Shown here: piece after piece, positions 41,565-52,908 of the stretch
Layout of the letters: every line of letters starts with the position of its first letter
Numbering within the stretch: position 1 is the stretch's first letter
Source: Neckera pumila
Taxonomy: Eukaryota; Streptophyta; Bryopsida; Hypnales; Neckeraceae
Assembly: GCA_963969595.1 (NCBI GenBank)
Contig: OZ018413.1
Location: forward strand, 5,856,711 to 5,920,710
Direction: 5' to 3'
Length of the DNA stretch: 64,000 nt
The notes under the pieces: generated by a model
Told to the model about the DNA's origin: nothing
Seen by the model: only the letters and a program-made list of their open reading frames with translations
Databases searched by the model: none
Translations under genes and position numbers: made by a program

Positions 41565-41852
41565 TAAGAATGTAAGATTTACCAATATGTTGCAGTATCT
41601 ACCAAATCAAATATCCACATGGAATTCCTTAGAAGAGTCCCAAATTCCATATTCAAACTAGCTATGAATTCCAATTCCATATTGTAGAGACACCCAAAGC
41701 ACAAGGTGTCTAAAAGCGTCACTTGATCATATGCTTCCAATAAGCACATCTCCTAATTCAACATGTACTTGTTCCTCAAGAAATAATTTAGCCAAAAAAA
41801 CTTTGATCCAAAAAACATTGACCCTTCATAACTTTTGCATTAAAGATCCAAC

Positions 41853-42570
41853 ATAACATTCAGTAACCTGAGGGGGGGCTACCTTTTGTTTAGTTACATC
41901 CACAAACTTCATCATCATTTAATATATTATATTCATGACATTATTATCATTTTCAAATTTCAAAAACGGAATTGCAATGTGTTCAATGCATAACATTCAG
42001 TAGCATGTGTTGGCGCTGCCTTGGCTCTATAATGATGGTGTGGAATATTCCACACCCCAACAGTACTCATCAGTAGCTAAGTGGACAGGTGGAAGATACA
42101 GAGGCTATTGGTATGTGGAATATTCCACACCATCACTATAGAGCCAAGGTAGGGCCAACGTTTGCTACTAAATGTTATGTGGGGAGTAGAAGTCCAAAGT
42201 ATAATCCAATGTGTTCATTGGGAGTTGTCCCTAGCCAGTTCATTAAATGAATGTTTATTTATTAAGTTGAACGTAATAAACATCGTTCAATAGGGAGTTA
42301 TCCTTAGCCAATTAACTAAATTCAATGGGTCCAATGGGGAGTTGTCCTTGATCATATCCTGACAGTCCATGCCCCAAGACTATTCATTTTCGGGGTGTCA
42401 GTGGATGGTGATAACTTGGCATGCATTAATGACCCGCATTCAAATGACGACCCAGCTCTTTGCTCTCTCAGCCTCCTACCACGTGGCCCGTTAGCTACTA
42501 ATCGGTGTGAAATTTTCCACACCATTTCATTTGGGGGAGGGCAATTTGTTCCTTTGGTACTAGATGTTAT
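41853..42570. mobile_element. Nested inverted-repeat elements with ATAACATT termini
   Basis: Outer ends: ATAACATTCAGTAACC at 41853 and, as the reverse complement of the right end, ATAACATCTAGTACC, ending at 42570. Inside, 41990-42178 is a second element with arms of about 60 bp beginning ATAACATTCAGTAGCA and containing TTGGCTCTATA in inverted pairs. Each inner arm also carries the palindrome TGTGGAATATTCCACA (near 42040 and 42115). Non-coding. Confidence 0.7.
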
Positions 42571-44143
42571 GAAACAATGCATTCTTTGATGCACTTGAAA
42601 TCTCCTACTATTTACCAAACAAGAAATTATAAAATTTCAATATTCTAATAGAATCTATTTACAAAAAAAGTGGCAATTTTAGATGTGATTGCCGTAGCCC
42701 ACGGCCAAGTACTTACAAAATTCTATAGTTCCATGATCCCTAGTAGGCAACTGCTGTAATAATAAAATTTCTTTATGAAAACTTCAAATGCATAATAAGC
42801 TACCCTAAATGTTTATGATTGTAAAATAAAAGCTCTAATGTAATTTTTTTGGCTTTGATCTCAAGCTTGAGAACCTAAAAACTTTATAGCTTTGATACGA
42901 ATATATCGATATGTTTTAATCCTTTACAGTTAAAGCAGCTCATATTGGGACTCCTGTTTTTTTAAGGCTTTTTTAAGAGTTCATATGGAGATTATAATTG
43001 GTTCAAATAGTTTATGTTTGGCATCCAAAATTCTTCACTCAATTTAAAGATATTTTGCATTTAGATTTTTCTTTATTCAACATAGTCAATCATAATGGTT
43101 GTTATAAAATCATAAATGAGCCTGGAGTCTTTTTATAAATGTTTAATTAACCTTGCACTGCTTTGCAGTCCATATTCTAGATGCTGAATAGAGAGCTTTA
43201 GAGGGATATTTTGTTCGAATACTTCTAATTAACTTTACCAAACAATCTTCCTTTTGATGAATTTAAGGTAAATAATATTTTTGTATAAAGATGTAAGCTA
43301 GGGTAAGAAGAATGTGCAAAAATTAAAAAAACAAAACAAAGAGTTTGGGCGTAAAATATCATTGGTGATACATTGCAGACATTGTTACGATTGCAAAGAG
43401 CCATACATGTGACTGTAGTTGTTTTCCGATTTCAGAGTGCTCATCAACTAGGATTTGGAGCCTGCCCTAAATAGTGGACCCTGGTAAGCCATTCTCCAAA
43501 TCAATTTGCATAATAGACTGTGAAACTTTGCAATGGCAATTTCAATACCAGGATATTTTTTATTGGGCCTCTTGGGAAGGGCTTCTATAGCATGGAGGTC
43601 CAAAATTGACCTTAGCTCTAGTCTAAATGCAAATTTCATCGGTTTCATACTAGCAAAAAAAATTATGCTTGCACTTGTTGGTAAGTACAAAATCATCATT
43701 AACTAATAATTTCACATCTAGATTCTTGCCTAACTGAAGACATGGATTTTGAAGATGTATAAGGTTTAAACACTAGAACATTATGCGGATTTATGGTACA
43801 CCTATCACTAGCACTTAGAAAATTCACAATTTATTTTCACATTGTCTAAATAATGCATCGCAAATTGTGTTGGAATGCCCATTCATTTACAATTTGACCT
43901 AATAGACACAATTCTTGCCATTTAATAGTAAATATGATTAATTTCAATTTATGGCGATTAAAAGTGAGTATACCATTGTACGTGTTCATCATGTTGGTTT
44001 CTGTGGAGTTTTGCTGATGTTCCTAATTCTTAAGGGTTGGTTTTCCTTTTATTCTAAACCATCTTGCTTTAGTGATTGTGTTGATTGAGTGCAAGGGAAT
44101 TGAAGTTCCTTTGTAGTGTTGTTGTTTTGAACTCATTTCAATC
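42571..44143. other. AT-rich intergenic DNA, nothing recognised
   Basis: Short ORFs only (the longest, about 83 codons, on the minus strand at 43448-43699), without family resemblance. Confidence 0.4.
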
Positions 44144-44412
44144 CATTAGAAGGGATTTGGGGCCAAAGGAGGGCCATTTCAGGCCCGTTCCCCAATCTGT
44201 CCCATGCTGTGAACAATGGTATGGGCTGTCCAAAAAGTATATTTTCAAATTTTTTATTTTTTATTTTTATTTTTTTTAAATTTGATGTGGCCGAAGTTCA
44301 ACCATGTCACCCTGCTGCAGTGGCGCAGTTTCAGCAGTCAGTGGCTATTCAAAACTTGTGGAGAACTTATGGGAACTCGTGGCCCTTAAGAGGGCCCAAA
44401 TTCTCTCTAATG
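44144..44412. mobile_element. MITE with CATTAG termini, 269 bp
   Basis: CATTAGAAGGGATTTGGGG at the left; the reverse complement of the right end is CATTAGAGAGAATTTGGG. The core is A/T-rich with TGATGTGGC near the centre, as in the elements at 28108 and 29747, to whose family it seems to belong. Confidence 0.6.
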
Positions 44413-45778
44413 TTTTTAACATGCTTTAAGAATAGTGAGGTTGTTTGGTGGTTATGCCATTAATTTTCAGAGGGTAATGAATTGGGATTGAAGAGGACTA
44501 CAAACAAACACCTTTTTGTTTTGTCTACACTATAGTGCACTTTCGGGTTTTTTCAAAAACATGTAAATAGGCAGAATTACCAAAAATTGCCACATTGATA
44601 TACCAAATGCATATTAGGGTCATTGCAAGAAACACCGACCGGTTTTGTAGAGTTTTGCAAAATTAATTTCTATTCAACGCTATAACTTTTGAATTATGAA
44701 TCCAATGCCAAAAACAAAAAATTTATTTTTAGAATTTTTTATTGTAATTGTATCCTTTGTTTTTCAAATTTAAAAAAAAAAAAATTGTATTTAAAAATCA
44801 ATTTTGTTAATTTGTCACACTTTGACATTTAGGGATTTTTTACACCATTGAGCGGTCTAAATTAATGATTTTCAACTGAAAGTTCTACGGTATATTCCTA
44901 TAGTAGGCAAACATGTTCCTACCTAAGGGCATCTAAAAAAACATTATTTTATGTCCTCCACGTTCATGCAAATAGGCCTCCCTTGCGAACGCACCTCTCA
45001 ACATTAGAGATGGTTTTGACCTAATTTTTTTGGATAAACTTCATTACCAAGAAGTCTTCTCAAATGGCCAATTTTTAGTTTTGTTGCAAATTGTTTTTCC
45101 TATTTCTTACAAATCAAAACGTCCAAGGATGTATTTTCTTCACCACAATTCTATATCCAAGAATGTGTCCAAGAATTGTGCACGCAAGACCATGAATGCA
45201 TTGCTGCAACACAAAATGTCAATTGCTACATAAGTTTGGGCATTAAGTCAAATGCCGTTGTAAGACCGATCTAAGACATTATTTTACATACCTAGACAGA
45301 AAAACTGGACGTCCTATGTGAGAAACGCTCCACCAATAGAATCAACCACCGAGCCCTTCCACCTTGAGAAAGATTGATTTCCTGTATATAGTCCGTTTCA
45401 AAAATAGCGCAGGTAAAAAGAAATATAAAGATTTCTAGAAATTGAATGTATAAGCGAGCGCGGCAGTCACTTCTTACCTTGAACCTGATGCAAGATGGAA
45501 ATAAACCGGTGCGCACGATTCTGCCACTCCTGCCTTGATTGCTCCCACGATGCTTTATCCTGCTCCCTGTCATCCTCAATGGCGCTTGTGAGCATTAGCA
45601 TCTTGAACATCCTCAATTTGCAGCTTTTCCACTAGAGTGGAATCAATAGCCAGCGATACAGGTTCCATCATGGAGAGCACATGAACAAGCAATTCTTAAT
45701 CCGCGACTTGTAATTCAAGTCCAATTGAGGCGCGCTCATCCATTCGTGACGATTCCTCAATCCCCCAAATAGTCTTAA
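44413..45778. other. AT-rich intergenic DNA, no confident feature
   Basis: Minus-strand reading near 45292-45579 is moderately codon-like but matches nothing I recognise. It may belong to the decayed locus to the right. Confidence 0.3.
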
Positions 45779-46664
45779 TTAACCCCTAAAGGCCCAAGGC
45801 CTTTTTTTTTGCCAAAAAACATCCAAAACTGCCATTTTTTAGCAAAGAGTGAAGAAAAAATTAAAAATGTTTTTTTTGCACATCTAACCATCGGATCTTA
45901 CACCTAACTAGTATAAGAATCTGTGGAAAAAATTTCAAAATTTTTGACCGCATAGATTGCAAGATATCTGCGTTTAAAGTGAAAAAAACAAGGTTTTCAG
46001 CACATTGTGGGATTGGATTTTTTGACTTTGAACATGTTTAGCTTAAAATTTTTGCACTACAGAGTTTTGAGCTTTAAATGTTTATAGTGGAGAATTGAGT
46101 TGACAATCTACCAAAAAAAAAAAAATTCAAAAAAATTTAATTTTCATTATTAAAAAAGTTGTTAAGTAGAATTAGGTATGAGATAGAAGGAAAATCTAAA
46201 ATATTCATATATTTTAGATGGAATTAAAATGCACTAATCTCAATGGTGAGATTGTTCTAGCAAGTAAATTGAACCATGCCAAAAAAAAATTTGAAAAAAT
46301 TTGAAAAATTTCATTAAAAAATGAGTCCTACAAGTTATTTTTTTCAAAAAGATGCTCTAACTGCCCGAAAAACAAGAATGTCCATAACTTTCTCATAACA
46401 TATCCAAATGAAATGAATAAAAGCTTTCCAGATAGACAAAAATATAATCTATGGGAAAAAAAATTCGAAAAAAAAAAAATTATTTTTTGCAAAATTTTTT
46501 TTGCTGCCCGCTCTCCCCGGTTTTGAGCTTATTTGGGCATAACTTTTTTTCCCGGGCACCGATTGAAAAAAGTTTCAAAAAATCAGGAAAAAATTTCAGC
46601 CCATAGGTACCTGCCCGAAATCCCACTTGTCCGTTGAACGGACACTTGGGCCTTTAGGGGTTAA
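45779..46664. mobile_element. TTAA-family MITE, copy H (886 bp)
   Basis: TTAACCCCTAAAGGCCCAAG at the left; the reverse complement of the right end starts with the same 20 bases. TTAA flanks both sides. The interior is shared with the split relic at 29078-30332. Non-coding. Confidence 0.85.
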
Positions 46665-47520
46665 ACTAGCCGGTTCATTCCTGATTTTTATAGAAACCGA
46701 TTCAAACTCCTCCAATCGGAATTCCTTTGCTTGTGCGCCAAAATTGAGATTACGATGGATGGATGTAGCTGCAATGTGGCAATGAGGGCGGCACCATGAA
46801 GTCTTGACACACAGACACAAATGCAGACTGGTCCGCGTGGTGTGGATGGATGATCCTTGTCCAACGCAAGAGGTTTCTCTCCGAGAAGAGCACGGGAGGG
46901 AGGAAAATTTGGAGGGTCATTATGACTTCCCGGAGGATGATCCAGAACTTTTCTCACCTCATCCCTGCTCATCTCGGATTCCGGAAGACTTGAACATGCT
47001 TTGATGAACACCTCTGACCCTGAACTATTGCTGTGAACCCACTCCCCCAAGGGCGCAAAATTGGAGTTCCATTGGTCACCAAGAGGTATCTGCGACTCAT
47101 CCAATCTTTATAACAAGGGATCCATGCATTGTAAAACTTCGGAATTTTGTCCATCTGCAGTCTGTTCAGCCGATACATCAAGCCTTGGTGCATCAATTTC
47201 ACCAGTTATGTGGGCAGCTGGGGGTTCCTTGGAAACTATAGTGTTGGCTTCATCTTGCTTCTTCCATTTCAAATAGTGCCACTTTTTTGTTGGGACGCTC
47301 TGTGTCTGACCAATACTTTTATCTGCAGAAGTGTGGGAGACATTGTTTTTAGAATAAAAATGGGCGGACTGGCAGCGCGGTTGTCTTTGTCATCGACAGC
47401 CTTCGCTCTCCTTGGCTTCTTTGCACGGCTCACTTTCAGCTTCTCAGCGCAAACCTTTGGCATGTATGGCCTCTTCCTCACCTTTGGCTATGCAATCCTG
47501 AAATAATGTGGTCATTACTC
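46665..47520 (-). other. Possible coding remnants of an unrecognised minus-strand locus
   Basis: Two open minus-strand stretches, 46688-47104 (acidic, Ser/Pro-rich; contains SLPESEMSRDEVRKVLDH) and 47269-47481 (basic, with AKKPRRAKAVDDK as a possible nuclear localisation signal). There is no domain I recognise and no confident splice structure. They may be parts of the same decayed gene as the pieces up to 52.9 kb, or chance ORFs. Confidence 0.25.
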
Positions 47521-48339
47521 ATACAAATATCTTGGACACAGGACAAGCAAGAGTTGCAAGCCCTGGCCACTAAAGTGCATAAAGAAAAATGGGGGCAAAT
47601 AACACCTGGTCCTTGGTTGGCACAATAGGTGACAAATTTGTACGGGTTGCAGCTCCATCCAATGAGCATATCTCTGATATTTTAAACATGGCTCCTGCAC
47701 CTCAATGACGATACTCAAAGAAAGTTCTATTCCATGCACGTCTCTCAAATGTGAGGTGATTGCAAAATCTCTATTTATTCAAGCATAGCAAGGAATTTGG
47801 TAGGTGGCAATCCTAAGAATTTAAAGAGGATTCTGTAGTTGTGGGAGAAGCGTCTTACCACGTGAGCAATTCGCATCCTGTCAAAGTTCTGGCAAGGGAA
47901 CGGAGTTGGTAGATGACAATCCTTGATCCTGCTTGATTTTTGGTGTCCGTGGACCCAACAGCATGCTCCGCGCAACCCCTTTGGCTGCATTAATAGATCG
48001 TTTCATGCATGGCGTATGCACTTTCTATAAACATTTTGCTTGTGTATTTACGTCTCATGCTCCTGCAACAGTGCAACAACCATTACTTGTTGTAAGCCTC
48101 ACCACAAACAACGAAACATTATGTCAAGTAGCCACGGTTTACCTCCGAGTTCGAGCTCATCTGCAACTAATTGTTTGACTTTGTCTAAAGATAGCAACTC
48201 TAGGTCGAATGACGGTAAAACATGATCAAGCGCAAGATTGTTCCTTTTAATTGCCGCTCTCGCAAGGATCATAGGTACCTGTCCTGGTTCCTCCTCCGCC
48301 ATGACGCTTAGATCCTCTTCCATTCCCTCCCCTTGAAGC

Positions 48340-48766
48340 AAGACAAGTTCCAAGCACGAACCAAGTAGAAAGTTCCTGTGTCGCGGAAAATGTCATGACT
48401 AACAATCGCCTGCACCACGGCATTGGCAAACATGTTTGCAAAGGAGGCAACTGCCGAAGCTGCTTCACAGTCCACATTGTCACCCGGCAACATGGCATTG
48501 ATAAACAAGCCATCAAGTGCTTCCTTCAATCTTCGCACGTCTCACGCTGCTTCGCATTCTTGCAACACATCCTGTCTCGCGGCCCCCTTTGCCACAAAGT
48601 TGGCAATCAAATTGTCCGCCTTCTTCAATCTCTGCGAGCAACTGGCTCTGAAAGCTTCAAATTTTAGCAACATGTCGTGACCAGTGGTTGCTTGAACCAC
48701 TGCATTGGTATACATTGATTCCACAGCAACAACCTGTAGGTAATATCCTACCAAAACACATGCCAA
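48340..48766 (-). pseudogene. Broken coding segment with an internal repeat, family unknown
   Basis: One minus-strand frame is open from 48766 through 48340 except for a single TGA at 48542-48544, which could derive from CGA. It holds two related motifs, YTNAVVQATTGHDML and FANAVVQAIVSHDIF, about 70 residues apart, separated by the helical stretch SQRLKKADNLIANFVAKG. The repeat and the long frame argue for former coding. I do not recognise the family. Confidence 0.4.
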
Positions 48767-48828
48767 AACAACAACTTCTTCCCAACTTCCAATGATAGCT
48801 GGCTGACTGGCACCTCAAATGCAAAAAA

Positions 48829-49140
48829 CCAGCTGCCTCTCCAACAAGAGAATTCCATCTTCTGATCACATGACAGGCACTTCCGCGGCACCATATCTAT
48901 GTGAGTTATGCGGTAACAACCGCTAGAAGCTGCGAATCTCGCGCAAACGCCACCTTGCTCTCCGGCCACGAAAATTAATTCCCTCTTCCGATTACATGAA
49001 AGGCAAGGCCTAATCTATTCCGTCACCATGCCTTGGCAGTGATGCAACAATTTGGTAAGCTACAAATCTCTCGCAAACACCAGCCTTGCTCATCAGAGAA
49101 ACTAACAATTCTCGATTTGTGATGTCACTAATGGTCCACC
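48829..49140 (-). repeat. Three degenerate tandem units of about 125 bp
   Basis: Successive units contain GAATTCCATCTTCTGATCACATGA, AATTCCCTCTTCCGATTACATGA and AACAATTCTCGATTTGTGATG-like blocks at the same relative place, plus GCTGCGAATCTCGCGCAAACG and GCTACAAATCTCTCGCAAACA. On the minus strand two units read in one frame as PCLSCNRKREL and RKCLSCDQKME, and GGVCARFAAS matches AGVCERFVAY in the third, out of frame. It looks like a duplicated exon or protein repeat now decayed. Confidence 0.5.
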
Positions 49141-49676
49141 ATTCAAGCTACTTTTGCTCACCCCATTCTGCAACTTGCGGTGGTAACCTGGTGGTAACCC
49201 CAAAATGAATGTGCTGCAGTAGGGGCATTCAAAAACTTTTAAGCCTGTTAACTTATTTGACTATTGTTCTACACAATTAATACTACATAATGGAACAATT
49301 GGACATAACAACGCATCCAATTTATATCAAAGGTCACAAACTGCAAGGTTTTAGAACTTCACGACCTCTACAAACTTTCTAACCCTGCATGTCATGCAAA
49401 CCTCTCTAAGAATTTGCAAGCTATGAAGTCAAATCCTCTGGCTGTATTCCTGTACACCACACCCTGATCCAAACCACCAATCAAACTTCCATCAGTTCCA
49501 TTTTCCAAAATAGTCTTCATTTGCTAATTTGAATTGCTCATGAAAATAACAAGACAGCAATGCACATGAATGGACAAAACTGAGACCTAAAACATTGAAA
49601 ACAACAATAAAGTAAATACCTATGAAGACAATGAAGATGTAAAAGGATAGTCTAGCTTTTTTGGCAACAATAAACA

Positions 49677-49966
49677 AGTGTCTTGCGCCTTATCAAGGAA
49701 CTTCATCATCAAGTCCTTGTCATAATTAGGAGATCCAAATGCCTCATCTGGTATGATAGGAGCTTGCTCCTCTGAGATCCAACAACTCTAAATAGCATAT
49801 GAAATGGCTATAGAGGCGTGGAAGGCACACACTCTCTTGGACGGGCGAAAGTCATTTGGAAACTCTAGCTCCTTGCCGTCAAGACTGCCCCAAGTCATAT
49901 CAGAGAGTCTATTTGCACGGCTATCAATCCTCAAAGCTCTAAAATGTGGATAGAGCACCTGCATAA
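49677..49966 (-). pseudogene. Exon-like block with one stop, family unknown
   Basis: After an acceptor-like TTCTTATGCAG, the minus strand reads VLYPHFRALRIDSRANRLSD, then a well-behaved frame (MTWGSLDGKELEFPNDFRPS, KRVCAFHASIAISYAI), a TAG stop, then ISEEQAPIIPDEAFGSPNYD. Apart from that stop the frame is coding-like over about 95 codons. I do not recognise it. Confidence 0.4.
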
Positions 49967-50345
49967 GAAAACATTTGATATGAACATGTGTATATTGCGG
50001 GACTCATAAAGCTTAAAAAAGAAGTCAACAGGGTAAAGAAACCTTACATGACAAATGAAAGCACCACCTCTGGGGATGATTATGATGTAGAACTTGTCCA
50101 ACGCACCTCAATCAGAGTCTACAAATGTATGAGGTTCTTTGTTGCATTGATGTCAATGCCTAGTACCGACAAAAAAGTTGCAAGCCACCTCTTTTGGTAA
50201 ATGTGACTTGCTTTCAACTTTTCTGGAGGAAGCTCTTACCCCTGAACATCAAATAGACAAAATTGATTAATGCTATTACACTCATTGAACTAAAAGAAAG
50301 CAAGCATAATCAAATAACCAAAATTGATTAATGCTATTACACTCA

Positions 50346-50730
50346 TTAAACTAAAAGAAAGCAAACAAACAAATTCAACTCAATTGTAACAAACCAACCT
50401 GTAACAAAGCAACGGAATGTTGCACTTGAAGGGACCAACTCGTAGGCACTCAAAAGATTGTCCTTGTAACACTTGGTGAGGGAGGTGGTCGTCACGACGG
50501 GTTCAAAATGGCTCATAATCGCCATCTGTGAAAAGACTTTCACCTCATTGAATGCCTTCGTCATGTTTGCCAACATAGACTACATATCAACTAAGCCTCC
50601 TGCCTCTGAACGGCCATTTCATCTCTGTGGGATGCCAACTTTGACCTCAGCGGTGCCAACTTGTCTCTGTGGGATGCCAACTCTGACCTCAACTCCAAAA
50701 GACCCTGTGAAATTCCAAAGGGGCAACTCA
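50346..50730 (-). pseudogene. Coiled-coil coding remnant, downstream copy
   Basis: Reading down the minus strand from 50730: GLLELRSELASHRDKLAP, LRSKLASHRDEMAVQRQEA, a stop, then a second frame (MLANMTKAFNEVKVFSQM ... TTTSLTKCYKDNLLSAYEL). The first part has leucine-heptad coiled-coil character and closely matches the segment at 52283-52421 on the other side of an inserted element. Function unknown. Confidence 0.45.
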
Positions 50731-50802
50731 ATTATAATAGACTTGTTTATTCATTTATAACAACTAATAATGAATGAAGGTTCTTATTGTGCCCTTATCA
50801 TT

Positions 50803-52018
50803 GTTGTCACATTGGGCAAGTTAGAATCACCAAATGTCCTAGACGGGCGGATATATCAGACAATTCAGACAAATCGGGTGGACAATGTGACCATCTTAAC
50901 CCCTAAAGGACCAAACAACGTTTTTTGGCAACATAGCAATTTTGGGCAGCTCACTACAAATGGAAGTTTTATTTTTTTTCTTTGAAAATTTCACACAATG
51001 TGTGCCCAAGGAGTAGCTTTAAGGCCCAACAATTTTCAAAACTTTTGACTACATTGTTAAAAAGTTATTGGATGATATGTCATTTTAAATGGTTGGTGGG
51101 CAGCTCAAAAAAATTCTGAAAAATCACTTTTAAAAAAAATAAAAATTGAAATTGGTTCTTTAGATTTAAATATAAGTGTAAAGCATTGAATTATTCCATT
51201 TTTATTTATGAGATAAAAATTATGAGGTGTTCTAGTTTGCGGGCAGATATAGATTCCCTACTCAAAATAATCTTAAAAGTCCTTTATTTAATTCAATTTT
51301 TAACATTTTTGAAAAAAATAAAAGTATTGGATGTATATTGTTTACTGCAACATTACAACTGGTGGGATTGACATTCTTTTATTCCATAATTAAATTCTTA
51401 ATAATTTAGTATTTTGAATCATTCTCTACTTCTTTCTACAACCTATTTTTTTCCTATATGTTGTACAATTCCAAATGATCTGAATTTTCTCAAGCATGTA
51501 GCCAACTTGCTTTGAAGAGTGAATCCGAGGAGTAACCACCATTTTGGACATTTTTTCATTTAAATGTGCCCTTGTGAAGTGCAGCTGCCTGGGTTTCCGC
51601 AGGGCCAAAAAAAGGGTTTTTTTCAATTCAAATGCTAATATTTTGCAATCTACAAGGCAAAAAATTCTGAAATTTTTTCTACATATTCTCAAACAAGTTT
51701 ACTACAAGATCCTACGATTTTATGTGTCTAAAACTGTTTTTTTTCTGAAATTTGATACTTGTACTAGAAATGACAGTTTGGGAGTGCTTTTGGTGAAAAC
51801 GTAGTCTCCAATCTTTAGGGGTTAAAGTAGTCACATTAGGCAAGTTAGGATCACCGGACATCCCGGGACGGGCGGACATATTGGACGATTCAGACAGATC
51901 AGGCGGACAATGTGACCATCTTAAAGTAGTCACATTAGACAAATTAGGATCACTGGACATCCCGGGACGAGCGGGCAAATAGGACAGTTTGGACGGACAG
52001 TTTGTCCAATGTGACAAC
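50803..52018. mobile_element. Tandem-unit inverted-repeat element carrying an inserted TTAA MITE
   Basis: The ends GTTGTCACATTGGGCAA and TTTGTCCAATGTGACAAC are inverted. Excluding the inserted copy E, the body consists of three tandem units of about 95 bp (50803-50895, 51826-51920, 51925-52018). Each starts GTCACATT...CAA(G/A)TTAG and carries a GACGGGCGG-like motif; the first two end GGACAATGTGACCATC and the last ends in the CCAATGTGACAAC terminus. Non-coding. Confidence 0.7.
50896..51825 (-). mobile_element. TTAA-family (piggyBac-like) MITE, copy E
   Basis: TTAACCCCTAAAGGACC at the left and CTTTAGGGGTTAA at the right, 930 bp, in the same reversed orientation as copy C. The site GACCATC-TTAA-AGTAGTCACATT survives unoccupied at 51914-51936 in the neighbouring tandem unit. 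This shows that TTAA was the target and was duplicated. Confidence 0.92.
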
Positions 52019-52282
52019 TATGACCTTTATTACATTAAAATTTTTATAATAAGTTTTGAAATTCAAGAACCTTCTTGTCCTTATACCCTAGCCTAATATA
52101 ATGCCTTATTTTTCATTTACTATATATTTTATCTAATTATAATTATACATTTTTTAGATCCCAAATACATGTTCTAAAAGCTCTCAATGTCTTTTTTCCA
52201 ATGAGATATATATCATCATAGTCATAAGTGATTAAGTCATAGTATTTTATAAAATAAGGCATTATAAATCTCCATATAATAA

Positions 52283-52908
52283 ATGGGAGTCGCTCCCCTG
52301 GGTGTGAAATCTGCAGCTGAGCCATCTCTCTTTGTTGTGCTTGTGGTACCAACTTGTCTTTGTGGGATGCCAGCTCTGACCTCAACTCCAAAAGACCTTG
52401 TAAAATCTGCAACCGAGCCATTTCACTCTATTGTGCCTGCTGTGTCCACCCCTGTGAAATCTGCAGCTGAGCCATCTCACTCTGTACTTGCTGTGCCAAC
52501 TGCAAAATCTGCAGCTGCACCATTTGAGAAATCTCTAGTTGTATCACCTCACTCTGCAATGCCATCTGCCTCTGAATGAGCTTCTACATGGAGACCAAGA
52601 AAAGTTGAAAATACAACCAGGCATCAAATTTTCGTACACATTCTTCAATTCCAAAGCAACGAAGACATCTTTCAGATCAAAGTATCTAGAAGATGCACAC
52701 ATGAGACGTACATTATGCACCAAAGTCTAGAAAACTGACAATGAGGTCAATTCTGACGGTAAACAGCTTGAAAAATTTCCCCAAAATAAGTAACACCTTT
52801 CAAGGAGAGGAAGTCGATCAGAGGCACATCTGCGCAATCGAGAGGAAATGAAGCTCGTATAAAATCAAGCCATTGAGCCCGCTCGGCCGAAGAAGGACGA
52901 AGCGGCAG
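52283..52908 (-). pseudogene. Decayed coding locus, upstream part (coiled coil), family unknown
   Basis: Reading the minus strand 5' to 3': 52908-52747 is open and reads AERAQWLDFIRASFPLDC, then ADVPLIDFLSLKGVTYFGEI, then FQAVYRQN and a stop. After an acceptor-like TTTTCTAG, 52726 to about 52590 reads TLVHNVRLMCASSRYFDLKD, then VFVALELKNVYENLMPGCIF. A glutamine/leucine coiled coil follows (52580-52283; MALQSEVIQLEISQMVQLQI and GLLELRSELASHKDKL) with internal stops. The pieces are strongly coding-like but I recognise no family. The start and splice structure are unclear. Confidence 0.4.

Noticed and set aside
46804..47506. Plus-strand hydrophobic ORF (47147-47506) as a membrane protein gene
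   Set aside because: It overlaps minus-strand coding-like stretches, lacks gene context and resembles no family.
48829..49140. CRISPR-like or satellite array
   Set aside because: Only three degenerate units without spacers, in a plant nuclear context.
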